Below, in pieces: positions 1 through 10,434 of a DNA stretch of 64,000 nucleotides (position 1 is the first letter of the stretch; each line of letters starts with the position of its first letter). The stretch is from Belnapia arida (lineage in GTDB: Bacteria; Pseudomonadota; Alphaproteobacteria; Acetobacterales; Acetobacteraceae). The DNA lies in the NCBI RefSeq assembly GCF_016773205.1, contig NZ_JAETWB010000018.1:1-64000 (forward strand), written 5' to 3'. The notes under the pieces are model-generated. The model did no database searches and had not been told where the DNA came from. It worked only from the letters and a program-made list of their open reading frames with translations. A program made the translations under genes and the position numbers.

Positions 1-27
1 TCACAGGTTCAAATCCTGTCCCCGCAT
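1..27 (+). tRNA. 3' end of a tRNA, probably initiator tRNA-fMet (partial)
   Basis: Only the 3' part lies in the window. Bases 3-7 and 15-19 pair as a T stem around the canonical TTCAAAT loop (8-14), and CCCCGCA (20-26) would be the 3' acceptor strand. This matches the acceptor and T arm of alphaproteobacterial initiator tRNAs as I know them. The next base (27) is T where initiator tRNAs normally carry A73, and no CCA is encoded, so the identity is an inference. The anticodon is outside the window. Confidence 0.7.
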
Positions 28-32
28 CCCAT

Positions 33-66
33 AAACCCCCAGCACTCACCGTGTCTGGGGGTTTTT
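33..66 (+). terminator. Intrinsic terminator after the partial tRNA
   Basis: A perfect 10-bp inverted repeat (33-42 with 55-64, built on five C and five G) encloses a 12-nt loop and runs into a T tract at 62-66. It lies 6 nt after the tRNA, so it should end that transcript. It also separates the tRNA from the leftward bpt gene that ends at 92. Confidence 0.8.
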
Positions 67-91
67 CGCGTCCGATGTAAAACTGCGGTTA

Positions 92-859
92 TCAGTCTGA
101 GAGGACGGTTATCGCCTCTTCTGCACCAGCAGCGGCCTGCTCTTCCAACACGCGCCAGACACCGCCGACCAGCACCTCGCTCGGCCGGAAGCGGCTTTTG
201 TACGACATCTTTTGGCTCTCAGGTACCCAGTAGCCCAAATAGACGAAGGGCAGGCTGAGCGCTTGCGCCCGTGTCACGAGCCAGAGGATAGCCCAGCTAC
301 CGAGTGAGCGACGGTTAGCCGCCGGGTCGTAAAAGGAATAGACGGCGGAGAGCCCGTCAGACAACCAATCGGTCAGGCAGGCACCAACCAGCCGGTCCTT
401 CGAGTCGCGAAACTCCACCATCCCTGTCGTGATCGGCGTGTCCTCAACCATCGCGCGGTAGTCGTAGAAGCCCATTGCGGCCATGTCGCCCTCGCCATGG
501 CGCGCTTGCTGGTAGCGTTGGAAAAGGGCGAATTGCTCCGCCGTGGCCCGTGCTGGCATCTCGAAGCCGGCAATGTCAGCGTTGATCTTTTGCAGCTTGC
601 GCTGGGCTCGATTGGGTTCGAACTGCTCAGCGAGGATGCGGATCGGAACACAGGCCGAGCATCCTGGACAGACCGGCGAGTAGGCGATGTTGTGGCTGCG
701 GCGGAAGCCGGCACGGGAAAGGCGGTCATGCAGCGCCTCTGCATCCGGACCGGTCAATTCGGTCACGATCTTCCGTTCCGTCCGGCCTGCCAGATAGGGG
801 CAGGGAAGCGGCGCGGTCGTGTAGAAGAATTGCGGACGTCGGTTGGGGCGGTGCAGCAT
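92..859 (-). CDS. bpt: Bpt/Ate-type aminoacyl-tRNA-protein transferase (N-end rule)
   Basis: Transfers leucine or arginine from charged tRNA to the N terminus of proteins, marking them for ClpAP-type degradation. The family signatures are visible: Cys20 in PCPYLAGRTERK, a cysteine cluster at 64, 67 and 70 (SPVCPGCSACVPIRI), SFYDP near 175, and the C-terminal YLGYWVPESQKMSYKSRF near 207. I place the start at the ATG at 859 (255 aa), because the conserved region begins about 10 residues later. An upstream in-frame TTG at 904 would add 15 residues that do not look conserved. The gene follows the penicillin acylase gene on the same strand at 71 bp, so the two may share a transcript. Which amino acid is transferred cannot be read from the sequence. 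Confidence 0.9.
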   Translation of the reverse strand: MLHRPNRRPQFFYTTAPLPCPYLAGRTERKIVTELTGPDAEALHDRLSRAGFRRSHNIAYSPVCPGCSACVPIRILAEQFEPNRAQRKLQKINADIAGFEMPARATAEQFALFQRYQQARHGEGDMAAMGFYDYRAMVEDTPITTGMVEFRDSKDRLVGACLTDWLSDGLSAVYSFYDPAANRRSLGSWAILWLVTRAQALSLPFVYLGYWVPESQKMSYKSRFRPSEVLVGGVWRVLEEQAAAGAEEAITVLSD

Positions 860-930
860 CGCTGCCGCCAGTGTCGGCGCGTGCAGCGCAGGAATCAACC
901 GCAAGCCTTCGGGATTTCCAATACGATTTG

Positions 931-3294
931 TCAGGGTAACAGTCGAAGCCGCAACGGAGCCTCTGAAGCCGCCTTCCCAAGCGCGATCATACGGCCCTCA
1001 CGCCAGTTCGGCAGAAGGTTGCTCCAATTCGGCGAAAGCGGATGGCCAGACTGCCCGGTAGCAGTGATGGCCAGCGTCGAATCGGGATCCGCCAAATCGG
1101 CGACGAGCCGAAGGCCGGCGCCATGGACGTGTTGCCAGGCTTCGATCCCACGTCCACCGCGCAGCCCGCCGCGGGACACCGTCCATTCGTCCCCGCCGCT
1201 CGTTGCTTCCAGTCTCACCAGCCGGCCGAGGCCTGGAATGGCACGAAGCAAGGGGTGTTCGAATATGGCTTGGTGGACAGTGCCCCAGCGCCAATGCGTT
1301 GGATTTTCGCCCAGACTGGTACGCAGTTCGGCGACCGAGACGGCAAGGGCTCGTGCAGCCAAGACCCGGCAATCGCCGCCGCACCAGGCCGCGCCTTGGC
1401 CGCCGGGGGAGAGAACGAAGCTCAGGAAGGCGGCAGGTGCTCCGGAAGCGCCTTCCGGCACTCCGCCCGCTGCCAGTGCCAAGCGCCCGACCTGTTTCAG
1501 CCAGGCATTGAAAATCAGCGGCTCCGGCCGACTGGCGGCAACATCGCCATCCCAATCGAGCAGCAGCGCCTGCGCCTGACCCACGGCGCCGTCGGCCATG
1601 GGTAGGCTGCGCAGCAGCGACTCGGGACCGGTCAATGAAAGGGCGAAAGGCGAAACCGTATCGCGCTGCATGCCGGCGAAACCCGCCGCGTCGTGCTGCG
1701 GCCGTGCCGCAAGCAGCATGCCGATCCGCCGGAAGCGCCAATCAGCGATCCATTCCGCGCCAAGGAAAACCGGATGCTCGGGTGGCGCCACACGGTTGTT
1801 GGCATTGGCCAGCATTCCGCTCGGTGGGTCCAGCACATGCGGCAGCGTGTCGAACGGCGCCCAGCCGAGCCAGTCATGTCCCCCATCCCAGCCGGGGATG
1901 GGCACTGTGCCATCCCCTGCCTTCCGCAGCGGCGTCCGCCCGGTGAGCAGCATGCCGATGCCACCGCCCGCATCCGCAGCCATCAGGTTCTGCGAGGGGC
2001 TCGTGATGACCGCCGCCGCTCCACGCGCCTCGGCGACCGAGCCGGCGCGGTTCAACGCATGTAGCCCGGTTGCCGCGGTATCACCGGAGGCAAGGTTGGC
2101 GGCAGCGAGGGCGAGGACCGTACCATCGCCGCGTGGCGTCTCGTCGAGGTCCGAGATGACCGGACCGTGCCGCGTCTCCCGCACCCGCAAAATCTCCGGC
2201 GCAGCGCCGCGCACGGCGATGCGCTCCTCGATGACGCTGAAGGGGAGGGGCCCGGCCGGCGTCTCATAGGCATCCGGACCGGCGAGGCGCTCGATGAAGA
2301 GGTCCTGGGTATCGGAATGGGTGGTAGTGAAGCCCCAGGCCAGCCGCGCATTGCGCCCGATCACCAGGAAGGGGACGCCTGGCGAGGTGGCACCGGCCAG
2401 CATCTGCCCATCTGCGAGGTCGATCCGCGCCAGATACCAGAGAATCGGCGCCTGGAAGCCGAGATGCGGGTCGGACGCCAGAAGCGGCGCGCCTGAGACT
2501 GAATGGCGGCCGGCGACCGTCCAGGCATTGCTGGCCGAGCTAGGGAGGGTGCCTGGCTCCGGGAAGCGAGGCAGGACGGTGGCAAGGCGACTGAGCCAGG
2601 TGGGATCGAGTGCGGCCCGCAGCTCATCCGGCCGCCCGGCGCTCGCCTCATCGGGGAAGAGCTCGCGCAGCCGCTCCGGCGGGAGAAGGCCAGCCAGCCG
2701 CGCCCGCTCCAGCTCGCTCCTCCAGTTGCCCGAGAGCCAAAGGCCCATCACCTTGCCCCACAGCAAGCTATGCTCCGGGCGCCAGGGCTCCGGCGCGCCG
2801 AGGGCGAGGAATTCCGGCGCGGCAAAGCGGCCGCGGGCGGCGATCCAAGCATTTACCCCGGCGGCATAGGCCTCCAGCACCACTCGCGTCTCGGGGGATT
2901 GGGCGGCGAGGTCGGCCTCGGCGCGACGGGCGAGGCCGAGGGTGCGGGTGAAGCGGTCGAGCCTGAGCGCCGGCGAGCCGAGCAACTCCGCGAGGCGACC
3001 GGCGGCTCCGCGGCGCATCAGCTCCATCTGGAACATCCGGTCGCGCGCGTGCAGCCAGCCAAGGGCCATCGCCGCATCCTGCTCGTCCGCTGCGACAATG
3101 CGGGGAATGCCGCGTGTATCGAGCGTCACCTCTACCGGGCCACCGAGGCCGGCCAGGCGCAAGTCGCCTTCCGTGGGCGGAAGGCTCCACCAAAGGGCGC
3201 CGGCAAGGCCCCCGAAGCTCGCCAGCACCAGGGCAAGCAGCAGGAAGCCCAGGCGGCGGAGCCAGCGGAAGCGGGGTAGGGGGCGGCGCAACAT
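931..3294 (-). CDS. Penicillin acylase family N-terminal-nucleophile amidase
   Basis: About 787 residues, the usual size for a penicillin acylase precursor. The N terminus is arginine-rich, followed by a hydrophobic segment at 16-37 (signal peptide or membrane anchor), so the enzyme should act outside the cytoplasm. The alpha-chain region is followed by SSASNAWTV, where Ser255 is the expected N-terminal nucleophile of the beta chain after self-cleavage. The motif DPHLGF follows. Family members hydrolyse amides such as beta-lactams or acyl-homoserine lactones; the substrate here is unknown. The open frame continues upstream through tRNA-Leu, so the start must be internal. ATG at 3294 is preferred and ATG at 3321 is possible. 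Confidence 0.88.
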   Translation of the reverse strand: MLRRPLPRFRWLRRLGFLLLALVLASFGGLAGALWWSLPPTEGDLRLAGLGGPVEVTLDTRGIPRIVAADEQDAAMALGWLHARDRMFQMELMRRGAAGRLAELLGSPALRLDRFTRTLGLARRAEADLAAQSPETRVVLEAYAAGVNAWIAARGRFAAPEFLALGAPEPWRPEHSLLWGKVMGLWLSGNWRSELERARLAGLLPPERLRELFPDEASAGRPDELRAALDPTWLSRLATVLPRFPEPGTLPSSASNAWTVAGRHSVSGAPLLASDPHLGFQAPILWYLARIDLADGQMLAGATSPGVPFLVIGRNARLAWGFTTTHSDTQDLFIERLAGPDAYETPAGPLPFSVIEERIAVRGAAPEILRVRETRHGPVISDLDETPRGDGTVLALAAANLASGDTAATGLHALNRAGSVAEARGAAAVITSPSQNLMAADAGGGIGMLLTGRTPLRKAGDGTVPIPGWDGGHDWLGWAPFDTLPHVLDPPSGMLANANNRVAPPEHPVFLGAEWIADWRFRRIGMLLAARPQHDAAGFAGMQRDTVSPFALSLTGPESLLRSLPMADGAVGQAQALLLDWDGDVAASRPEPLIFNAWLKQVGRLALAAGGVPEGASGAPAAFLSFVLSPGGQGAAWCGGDCRVLAARALAVSVAELRTSLGENPTHWRWGTVHQAIFEHPLLRAIPGLGRLVRLEATSGGDEWTVSRGGLRGGRGIEAWQHVHGAGLRLVADLADPDSTLAITATGQSGHPLSPNWSNLLPNWREGRMIALGKAASEAPLRLRLLP

Positions 3295-3425
3295 GGTCGG
3301 GGGTATCGCCCGAATGGCCATTGCTCGTCCATGCGGCGGGAATCCGAGCATCGAGCCTTGGAAAGCGCCATGGCCTGCGCTACACGCCCCAATCCGGCGC
3401 CGTCCTGGCTTCTCTCCGGCCTTGG

Positions 3426-3510
3426 GCGGGCGTGGTGGAATTGGCAGACACGCCGGATTTAGGTTCCGGTGGCGCAAGCCTTGGGGGTTCAAATCCCTCC
3501 GCCCGCACCA
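3426..3510 (+). tRNA. tRNA-Leu(UAG)
   Basis: The acceptor strand GCGGGCG (3426-3432) pairs with CGCCCGC (3500-3506), followed by discriminator A and an encoded CCA (3508-3510). The anticodon stem CCGGA/TCCGG encloses loop TTTAGGT, giving anticodon TAG. A long variable arm and the GGTTCAAAT T loop fit a class II leucine tRNA of 85 nt. It ends 40 bp before tig. Confidence 0.97.
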
Positions 3511-3550
3511 TCGGCGCCGCTGACAGCGTTTTGGGAAGAAAGTGACGACG

Positions 3551-4879
3551 ATGCAGGTGACCGAGGTCGCGAACGACGGGCTGAAGCGGGCCTATACGGT
3601 ATCGGTCCCGGCGGCCGATATCGCGGCCGAGCGCACGCGCCGGCTCGATGAGCTGGGCCGCGAGCTGCGCCTGCCCGGCTTCCGCCCCGGCAAGATCCCG
3701 GCGAGCGTGGTGAAGGCCCGCTACGGCCAGGCGGTGATGAGCGAAGTGCTCGAGCAGTCGGTCAACAAGGCGACGCAGCAGGTCGTGACCGATCGCGGCC
3801 TCCGCCCGGCGCTGCAGCCGAAGATCGAGCTGGTGAACTTCGCCGATGGCGCCGATCTGGAATTCAAGGTCGAGCTGGAGCTGCTGCCGGAGATCCCGAT
3901 GCCCGACTTCGCCGGGATCGAGGTCGAGCGGCTGAAGGCTGAGCCCTCCGACGAGCAGGTGAATACGACGATCGAGACGATCGCCGCCCGCAACCGCAAG
4001 CTTGAGGACCTGACCGAGGATCGCGGCGCGGCCAAGGGCGAGATCGCCGTCTGCGACTTCACCGGCACGCTGGACGGCGAGAGCGAGCCCTTCCCAGGCG
4101 GCAGCGCGACCGACATGCAGATCGAGGTGGCTGGTGCCGGCTTCATCCCCAGCTTCACCGAGCAGCTTGAGGGCATCAAGCCCGGCGAGACGCGGACCAT
4201 TAATGTCAGCTTCCCCGAGGAGTACGGAGCCAAGGAGCTGGCCGGCAAGGCAGCCGCCTTCACCGTGACCTGCAAGGGCCTGAAAGTGCCGATGAACTCC
4301 CCGGTCGACGACGAGCTCGCCAAGAGCATGGGCTTCGAGGACCTGACCAAGCTGCAGGAGGCCGTCCGCGGCTCGCTTCAGCAGGAATACGATAACCTCT
4401 CGCGCCTCAAGGTGAAGCGCTCGCTGCTCGACGGCCTCGCCGAGCGGGCCAGCTTCCCCGTACCGGAGGGCATGGTAGAGGCCGAGTTCGCCCAGATCTG
4501 GCAGCGGGTCGAGGCCGACATGAAGGCTGACCGGCTGGATGAGGACGACAAGGGCAAGGACGAGGAGGTGCTGAAGTCCGACTACCGGGCCATTGCCGAG
4601 CGCCGCATCCGCCTCGGCCTGCTGCTGTCCGAGATCGGCCGGACCAACAACATCTCGGTCAGCGCCGACGAACTGTCCCGGGCGATGCGGCAGGAAGCCG
4701 CCCGCTACCCCGGCCAGGAGCAACAGGTGATGGAGTTTTTCCGCAAGAACCCGCAGGCGGCCGAGAACCTGCGCTCGCCGATCTTCGAGGAAAAGGTGGT
4801 CGACTTCATGCTGGAGCTGGCCAAGGTCAGCGAGCGGAATGTGGCGCCGGACGAGCTTTCCGCTGCCGCGGCCGCGTGA
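3551..4879 (+). CDS. tig: Trigger factor, ribosome-associated chaperone/PPIase
   Basis: Binds the ribosome exit tunnel and shields nascent chains in the cytoplasm. The ribosome-binding domain carries the signature GFRPGKIP at 43-50. An FKBP-type peptidyl-prolyl isomerase region follows (near 155-235, with PFPGGSATDM and GFIPSFTEQLEGIKPGE), then a helical C-terminal substrate-binding domain. With ATG at 3551 the protein is 442 aa and opens MQVTEV, the standard family start. A GTG at 3542 sits closer to a GGAAG sequence and would add three residues. It heads the tig-clpP-clpX-lon proteostasis block. Confidence 0.97.
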   Translation: MQVTEVANDGLKRAYTVSVPAADIAAERTRRLDELGRELRLPGFRPGKIPASVVKARYGQAVMSEVLEQSVNKATQQVVTDRGLRPALQPKIELVNFADGADLEFKVELELLPEIPMPDFAGIEVERLKAEPSDEQVNTTIETIAARNRKLEDLTEDRGAAKGEIAVCDFTGTLDGESEPFPGGSATDMQIEVAGAGFIPSFTEQLEGIKPGETRTINVSFPEEYGAKELAGKAAAFTVTCKGLKVPMNSPVDDELAKSMGFEDLTKLQEAVRGSLQQEYDNLSRLKVKRSLLDGLAERASFPVPEGMVEAEFAQIWQRVEADMKADRLDEDDKGKDEEVLKSDYRAIAERRIRLGLLLSEIGRTNNISVSADELSRAMRQEAARYPGQEQQVMEFFRKNPQAAENLRSPIFEEKVVDFMLELAKVSERNVAPDELSAAAAA

Positions 4880-4925
4880 ATCTGATATACGAGTTTCACG
4901 GGACCGGATCGTGACCGGGCCGGAC

Positions 4926-4943
4926 CCCCGCCATTCGGCGGGG
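4926..4943 (+). terminator. Small hairpin between tig and clpP, possible weak terminator
   Basis: CCCCGCC (4926-4932) and GGCGGGG (4937-4943) form a perfect 7-bp stem with a 4-nt loop, 46 bp after the tig stop. No T tract follows, so it may be a processing or RNA-stabilising hairpin rather than a terminator. Confidence 0.35.
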
Positions 4944-5027
4944 CCTTCCGGCGCGGCCCTGGTTGCACCACATTAAGGGTTGCGAGCTAGGCTGGGCTCG
5001 CCTGCTTCCTGTCTGAAAGGCGTCATC

Positions 5028-5678
5028 ATGCGGGACCGTGATCCTGTCGAGATCTACAATAATACCTTGGTCCCAATGGTCGTTGAGCAATCGGCCCGCG
5101 GCGAGCGTGCCTGGGACATCTATTCGCGCCTGTTGAAGGAGCGGATCATCTTTCTCACCGGCCCGGTCTTCGATCAGGTCTCGTCCTCGATCTGCGCCCA
5201 GCTCCTTTTCCTTGAGAGCGAAAATCCGAACAAGGACATCGCCTTCTACATCAACAGCCCGGGTGGCGTCGTCTCCGCCGGCCTTGCGATGTATGACACC
5301 ATGCAGTATATCCGCGCCCCGGTCAGTACGGTCTGCATCGGCCAAGCGGCCTCCATGGGTTCGCTGCTGCTGACGGCCGGCGCCAAGGACAAGCGCTTCG
5401 CCCTGCCGAACAGCCGCATCATGGTCCACCAGCCCTCCGGCGGCGCCCAGGGCCAGGCAACCGACATCGAGATCCAGGCGCGCGAGATCCTGAAGCTGCG
5501 CCAGCGGCTCAACGAGATCTATGTGAAGCACACCGGCCAGCCGATCGAGGCGATCGAGCGGAAGCTGGAGCGCGACACATACATGTCCGCCGAGGAAGCG
5601 CGTGATTTCGGCCTGGTCGACCAGGTGGTCGAGGTCCGGCCGGCAGCGCCTGGCGCCCCTGAGGCGCCCAAGAGCTGA
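5028..5678 (+). CDS. clpP: ATP-dependent Clp protease proteolytic subunit
   Basis: The serine peptidase forms the tetradecameric chamber that degrades proteins fed by ClpX or ClpA. The catalytic triad is visible: Ser109 (GQAASMGS), His134 (IMVHQPSGG) and Asp183 (ERDTYMS). Length 216 aa is normal. The start at 5028 has GAAAGG at 5015-5020 and gives [18 protein letters not shown]; the family's mature sequence usually begins near LVPMV. It lies upstream of clpX, the standard arrangement. Confidence 0.98.
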   Translation: MRDRDPVEIYNNTLVPMVVEQSARGERAWDIYSRLLKERIIFLTGPVFDQVSSSICAQLLFLESENPNKDIAFYINSPGGVVSAGLAMYDTMQYIRAPVSTVCIGQAASMGSLLLTAGAKDKRFALPNSRIMVHQPSGGAQGQATDIEIQAREILKLRQRLNEIYVKHTGQPIEAIERKLERDTYMSAEEARDFGLVDQVVEVRPAAPGAPEAPKS

Positions 5679-5700
5679 GGCAGGCGCGTTCCAGCACGGG

Positions 5701-5741
5701 GCGGCAAGGATCGATCCGCCTGCGGCGATCGGTCCTGCCGC
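5701..5741 (+). terminator. Long hairpin between clpP and clpX (terminator or attenuator)
   Basis: Bases 5701-5720 and 5724-5741 form a stem of about 18 pairs with one bulge and a 3-nt loop, starting 22 bp after the clpP stop. No T tract follows, so intrinsic termination would be incomplete. It may terminate partially, or stabilise the clpP end so that clpP and clpX are expressed at different levels. Confidence 0.5.
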
Positions 5742-5764
5742 CGCCCAGTGTGACGCCACAAAGC

Positions 5765-5793
5765 TTTTCCCCCGATGACAGGGGGGCTACAAT
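5765..5793 (+). promoter_or_regulatory. Candidate sigma70-type promoter for clpX
   Basis: TACAAT at 5788-5793 matches five of six bases of the -10 consensus. TTTTCC lies 17 bp upstream at 5765-5770 and is a poor -35. Transcription would begin near 5800, about 95 nt before the clpX ATG and downstream of the clpP hairpin. This is a consensus match only. Confidence 0.4.
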
Positions 5794-5895
5794 CCTATGG
5801 AAAGCCCCCGCTTCGGCCCGGGAGAGGGGGCGCGGCCAGCCGGTGGCCCGCGCAACGCGGGGGTTCCCCAGCCGGCCCTTTCAGGCGGAGTGCCC

Positions 5896-7152
5896 ATGAG
5901 CAAGTCCGGCGACTCGAAGAATACACTCTACTGTTCGTTCTGCGGCAAGTCCCAGCACGAGGTCCGCAAGCTTATCGCCGGGCCCACTGTCTTCATCTGC
6001 GACGAATGCGTCGAACTCTGCATGGATATCATCCGTGAGGAGCACAAGACGCATCTGGTGAAGTCGCGGGACGGGGTGCCGACGCCCAAGGAGATCTGCA
6101 AGGTCCTCGATGATTACGTTATCGGTCAGGACCACGCGAAGAAGGTGCTCTCCGTTGCGGTGCACAACCACTACAAGCGGTTGGCGCATGGCGCGAAGAA
6201 CAACGATGTCGAGATCGCCAAGTCGAACATCCTGCTGCTCGGCCCGACCGGTTCGGGCAAGACGCTGCTGGCCCAGACTCTCGCTCGGATCCTCGACGTC
6301 CCCTTCACCATGGCGGATGCGACGACCCTGACCGAGGCCGGCTATGTTGGCGAGGATGTCGAGAACATCATCCTCAAGCTGCTCCAGGCCGCCGACTACA
6401 ACGTCGAGCGGGCGCAGCGCGGCATCGTCTATATCGACGAGGTCGACAAGATCAGCCGCAAGTCGGACAACCCTTCCATCACCCGGGACGTCTCGGGGGA
6501 GGGTGTCCAGCAAGCGCTCTTGAAGATCATGGAGGGTACGGTTGCCTCCGTGCCGCCGCAGGGCGGCAGGAAGCATCCGCAGCAGGAATTCCTCCAGGTC
6601 GACACCGCGAACATCCTCTTCATCTGCGGCGGCGCCTTCGCCGGGCTGGAGCGGATCATCGGGGCGAGGGGCAAGGGCTCGGGCATTGGCTTCGGTGCCG
6701 AGGTCCGCTCGCCGGATGACCGCCGTACCGGCGCCGTTCTGCGCGAGGTGGAGCCGGAGGACCTGTTGAAGTTCGGGTTGATCCCGGAGTTCATCGGTCG
6801 CCTGCCGGTGATCGCAACGCTTGAGGATCTCGACGAGAAGGCTCTGATCGAGATCCTGACCAAGCCGAAAAACGCAATCGTCAAGCAGTACCAGCGCCTG
6901 TTCGAGATGGAGGGGACCAAGCTCACCTTCACCGAGGATGCACTGCGTTCGGTGGCGACGCGGGCGATTCAGCGGAAAACAGGTGCGCGCGGTCTGCGCT
7001 CGATCATGGAGCAGATTCTGCTGACTACCATGTTCGACCTGCCCGGCCTCGACGATGTCGACGAGGTGGTAGTGAACCGGGAAGTCGCGGAGAGCCGTGC
7101 CAGCCCACTCTTCATCTATGGCGAGCGGGCCGCCGAGCAAAGCTCGGCCTGA
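5896..7152 (+). CDS. clpX: ATP-dependent Clp protease ATP-binding subunit ClpX
   Basis: AAA+ unfoldase that recognises tagged substrates and threads them into ClpP. The N-terminal zinc domain has Cys13, Cys16, Cys35 and Cys38. Walker A is GPTGSGKT (116-123), pore loop 1 is GYVG (149-152), Walker B is IVYIDEVDK (177-185), and a [10 protein letters not shown] segment carries the IGF loop that docks on ClpP. Length 418 aa is typical. The ATG at 5896 has GGCGGAG immediately upstream; the frame is open further upstream but that part is not conserved. Confidence 0.98.
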   Translation: MSKSGDSKNTLYCSFCGKSQHEVRKLIAGPTVFICDECVELCMDIIREEHKTHLVKSRDGVPTPKEICKVLDDYVIGQDHAKKVLSVAVHNHYKRLAHGAKNNDVEIAKSNILLLGPTGSGKTLLAQTLARILDVPFTMADATTLTEAGYVGEDVENIILKLLQAADYNVERAQRGIVYIDEVDKISRKSDNPSITRDVSGEGVQQALLKIMEGTVASVPPQGGRKHPQQEFLQVDTANILFICGGAFAGLERIIGARGKGSGIGFGAEVRSPDDRRTGAVLREVEPEDLLKFGLIPEFIGRLPVIATLEDLDEKALIEILTKPKNAIVKQYQRLFEMEGTKLTFTEDALRSVATRAIQRKTGARGLRSIMEQILLTTMFDLPGLDDVDEVVVNREVAESRASPLFIYGERAAEQSSA

Positions 7153-7205
7153 GGCCCGGCGCCGGTCGGAGGCGGGAGCACATCCCCGCCATCCGGCCTA
7201 TCGGG

Positions 7206-7234
7206 CTTGCGGTGGGGTGTCCGGCGGACCATTT
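7206..7234 (+). promoter_or_regulatory. Candidate heat-shock (sigma32) promoter for lon
   Basis: CTTG (7206-7209) is followed after 17 nt by GACCATTT (7227-7234), against the E. coli RpoH pattern CTTGAAA-N14-CCCCATNT. The spacing fits, and both the CTTG core and the CCAT-T core match. Transcription would start near 7241, about 85 nt before lon. Heat-shock control of lon is established in proteobacteria; its use here is inferred. Confidence 0.5.
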
Positions 7235-7255
7235 GCATGACATCCCCGTGGCGCC

Positions 7256-7297
7256 GCGGGTCACGCCGCCAACCAGCCGATGCTGGGGGTGACCCGT
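7256..7297 (+). promoter_or_regulatory. Structured 5' leader of lon
   Basis: A 9-bp outer stem (7256-7264 with 7289-7297, one G-T pair) encloses a perfect 5-bp inner hairpin (7273-7277 with 7282-7286, 4-nt loop). It ends 29 nt before the lon ATG and would lie in the transcript from the proposed heat-shock promoter. It does not cover the SD-like GTGAGG at 7314-7319, so a simple thermosensor is not supported. Confidence 0.4.
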
Positions 7298-7326
7298 GGG
7301 CCGACTGTCCTTCAGTGAGGTCCATA

Positions 7327-9741
<2,415 letters not shown>

Positions 9742-9745
9742 GAAT

Positions 9746-9789
9746 GGGACGGCGCGGAAGGAGGGGTGACTCGCCTTCCGCGCCATCCC
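9746..9789 (+). terminator. Hairpin after lon, probable transcript end
   Basis: An inverted repeat of 16-nt arms with one mismatch (9746-9761 with 9774-9789) includes an 11-bp perfect core, GGCGCGGAAGG. It lies just after the lon stop. No T tract follows, so it may act through Rho or as a 3' end protector. Confidence 0.55.
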
Positions 9790-9843
9790 CGCCACGAAGT
9801 GCAGAAAACGGCGGGCTTCGGCCCTGCGTCTTGCACGCTTTGA

Positions 9844-9873
9844 TTGACGCGTCAGAATCGAGCCCCCTACAGT
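9844..9873 (+). promoter_or_regulatory. Candidate sigma70 promoter for hupB
   Basis: TTGACG (9844-9849, five of six) and TACAGT (9868-9873, four of six) are separated by 18 bp. Transcription would start near 9880 and leave a leader of about 60 nt before the hupB ATG. It lies downstream of the lon hairpin, consistent with a separate transcription unit. Confidence 0.5.
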
Positions 9874-9940
9874 CCCGTCGAGTTGCGGTCGGAATCGTCC
9901 GGGCCAGCAAAGGCATGCCGCCTTGCAGGGGGGTTGGTGT

Positions 9941-10213
9941 ATGAATAAGCAGGATCTCATCTCGATCGTAGCCGAGGTCGGTGATCTCCCCAAGGCCAAG
10001 GCGGGCGATGTCCTGGATGCGGTTTTCGAAGCCATCGCCGAATCCTTGACCAAGCAGACGGATGTGCGGCTGGTGGGCTTCGGGACCTTCTCCATTTCCA
10101 AGCGCAAGGCCGGCACGGGCCGCAACCCGCGCACCGGCGAAGAAATCAAGATCCCCGCCAGCACGACCGTGCGCTTCAAGGCTGGTAAGGGATTGAAGGA
10201 CGCGTTGAACTGA
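9941..10213 (+). CDS. hupB: HU-family nucleoid DNA-binding protein
   Basis: A 90-residue histone-like protein that bends and compacts DNA as a dimer. It shows the full HU pattern: MNKQDLISIV start, helical dimerisation domain, VRLVGFGTFSISKRKAGTGR (the beta-ribbon base), RNPRTGEEIKIPAS (the DNA-inserting arm with its conserved proline) and a C-terminal FKAGKGLKDALN. The ATG at 9941 is preceded by a G-rich SD-like run; six upstream in-frame residues are not conserved. lon-hup adjacency is common in proteobacteria. A hairpin and tRNA-Val follow. Confidence 0.97.
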   Translation: MNKQDLISIVAEVGDLPKAKAGDVLDAVFEAIAESLTKQTDVRLVGFGTFSISKRKAGTGRNPRTGEEIKIPASTTVRFKAGKGLKDALN

Positions 10214-10233
10214 GTCTCGGCTTCAGGCAGATC

Positions 10234-10259
10234 AGGCAGGCTTCGGTTGGAGCCTGCCT
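10234..10259 (+). terminator. Hairpin between hupB and tRNA-Val
   Basis: AGGCAGGCT (10234-10242) and AGCCTGCCT (10251-10259) pair perfectly over 9 bp with an 8-nt loop. Only two T follow, and the tRNA starts 3 nt later, so it may be a weak terminator or a processing site for a hupB-tRNA transcript. Confidence 0.5.
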
Positions 10260-10262
10260 TAG

Positions 10263-10334
10263 GGGCGCTTAGCTCAGCGGTAGAGCGCCTGTCTTACACA
10301 CAGGTGGCCGGCGGTTCGATCCCGTCAGCGCCCA
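10263..10334 (+). tRNA. tRNA-Val(UAC)
   Basis: The acceptor GGGCGCT (10263-10269) pairs with AGCGCCC (10327-10333), and the discriminator is A at 10334. The anticodon stem CCTGT/ACAGG encloses CTTACAC, giving TAC. The T loop is TTCGATC. CCA is not encoded, unlike tRNA-Leu and tRNA-Asp in this window, so it must be added after transcription. Confidence 0.97.
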
Positions 10335-10434
10335 TTCTCCAACCGGGCGTGAGTTTTATTACATTCATCGCTCGTGTAGAATTCCGCGGTAAAAACGTCC
10401 AATCCAGGTTGGCGTCATCCCGGCGGAGGTTCGC

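Noticed and set aside
3295-3492. A longer N terminus for the penicillin acylase
   Set aside because: The extended frame runs through tRNA-Leu and adds about 66 unconserved residues.
10377-10382. TAGAAT as the -10 box of the CsgG-like gene
   Set aside because: The -35 region 17 bp upstream (TTTTAT) matches poorly. The gene may be read from the tRNA-Val transcript instead, so it was not listed as a promoter.
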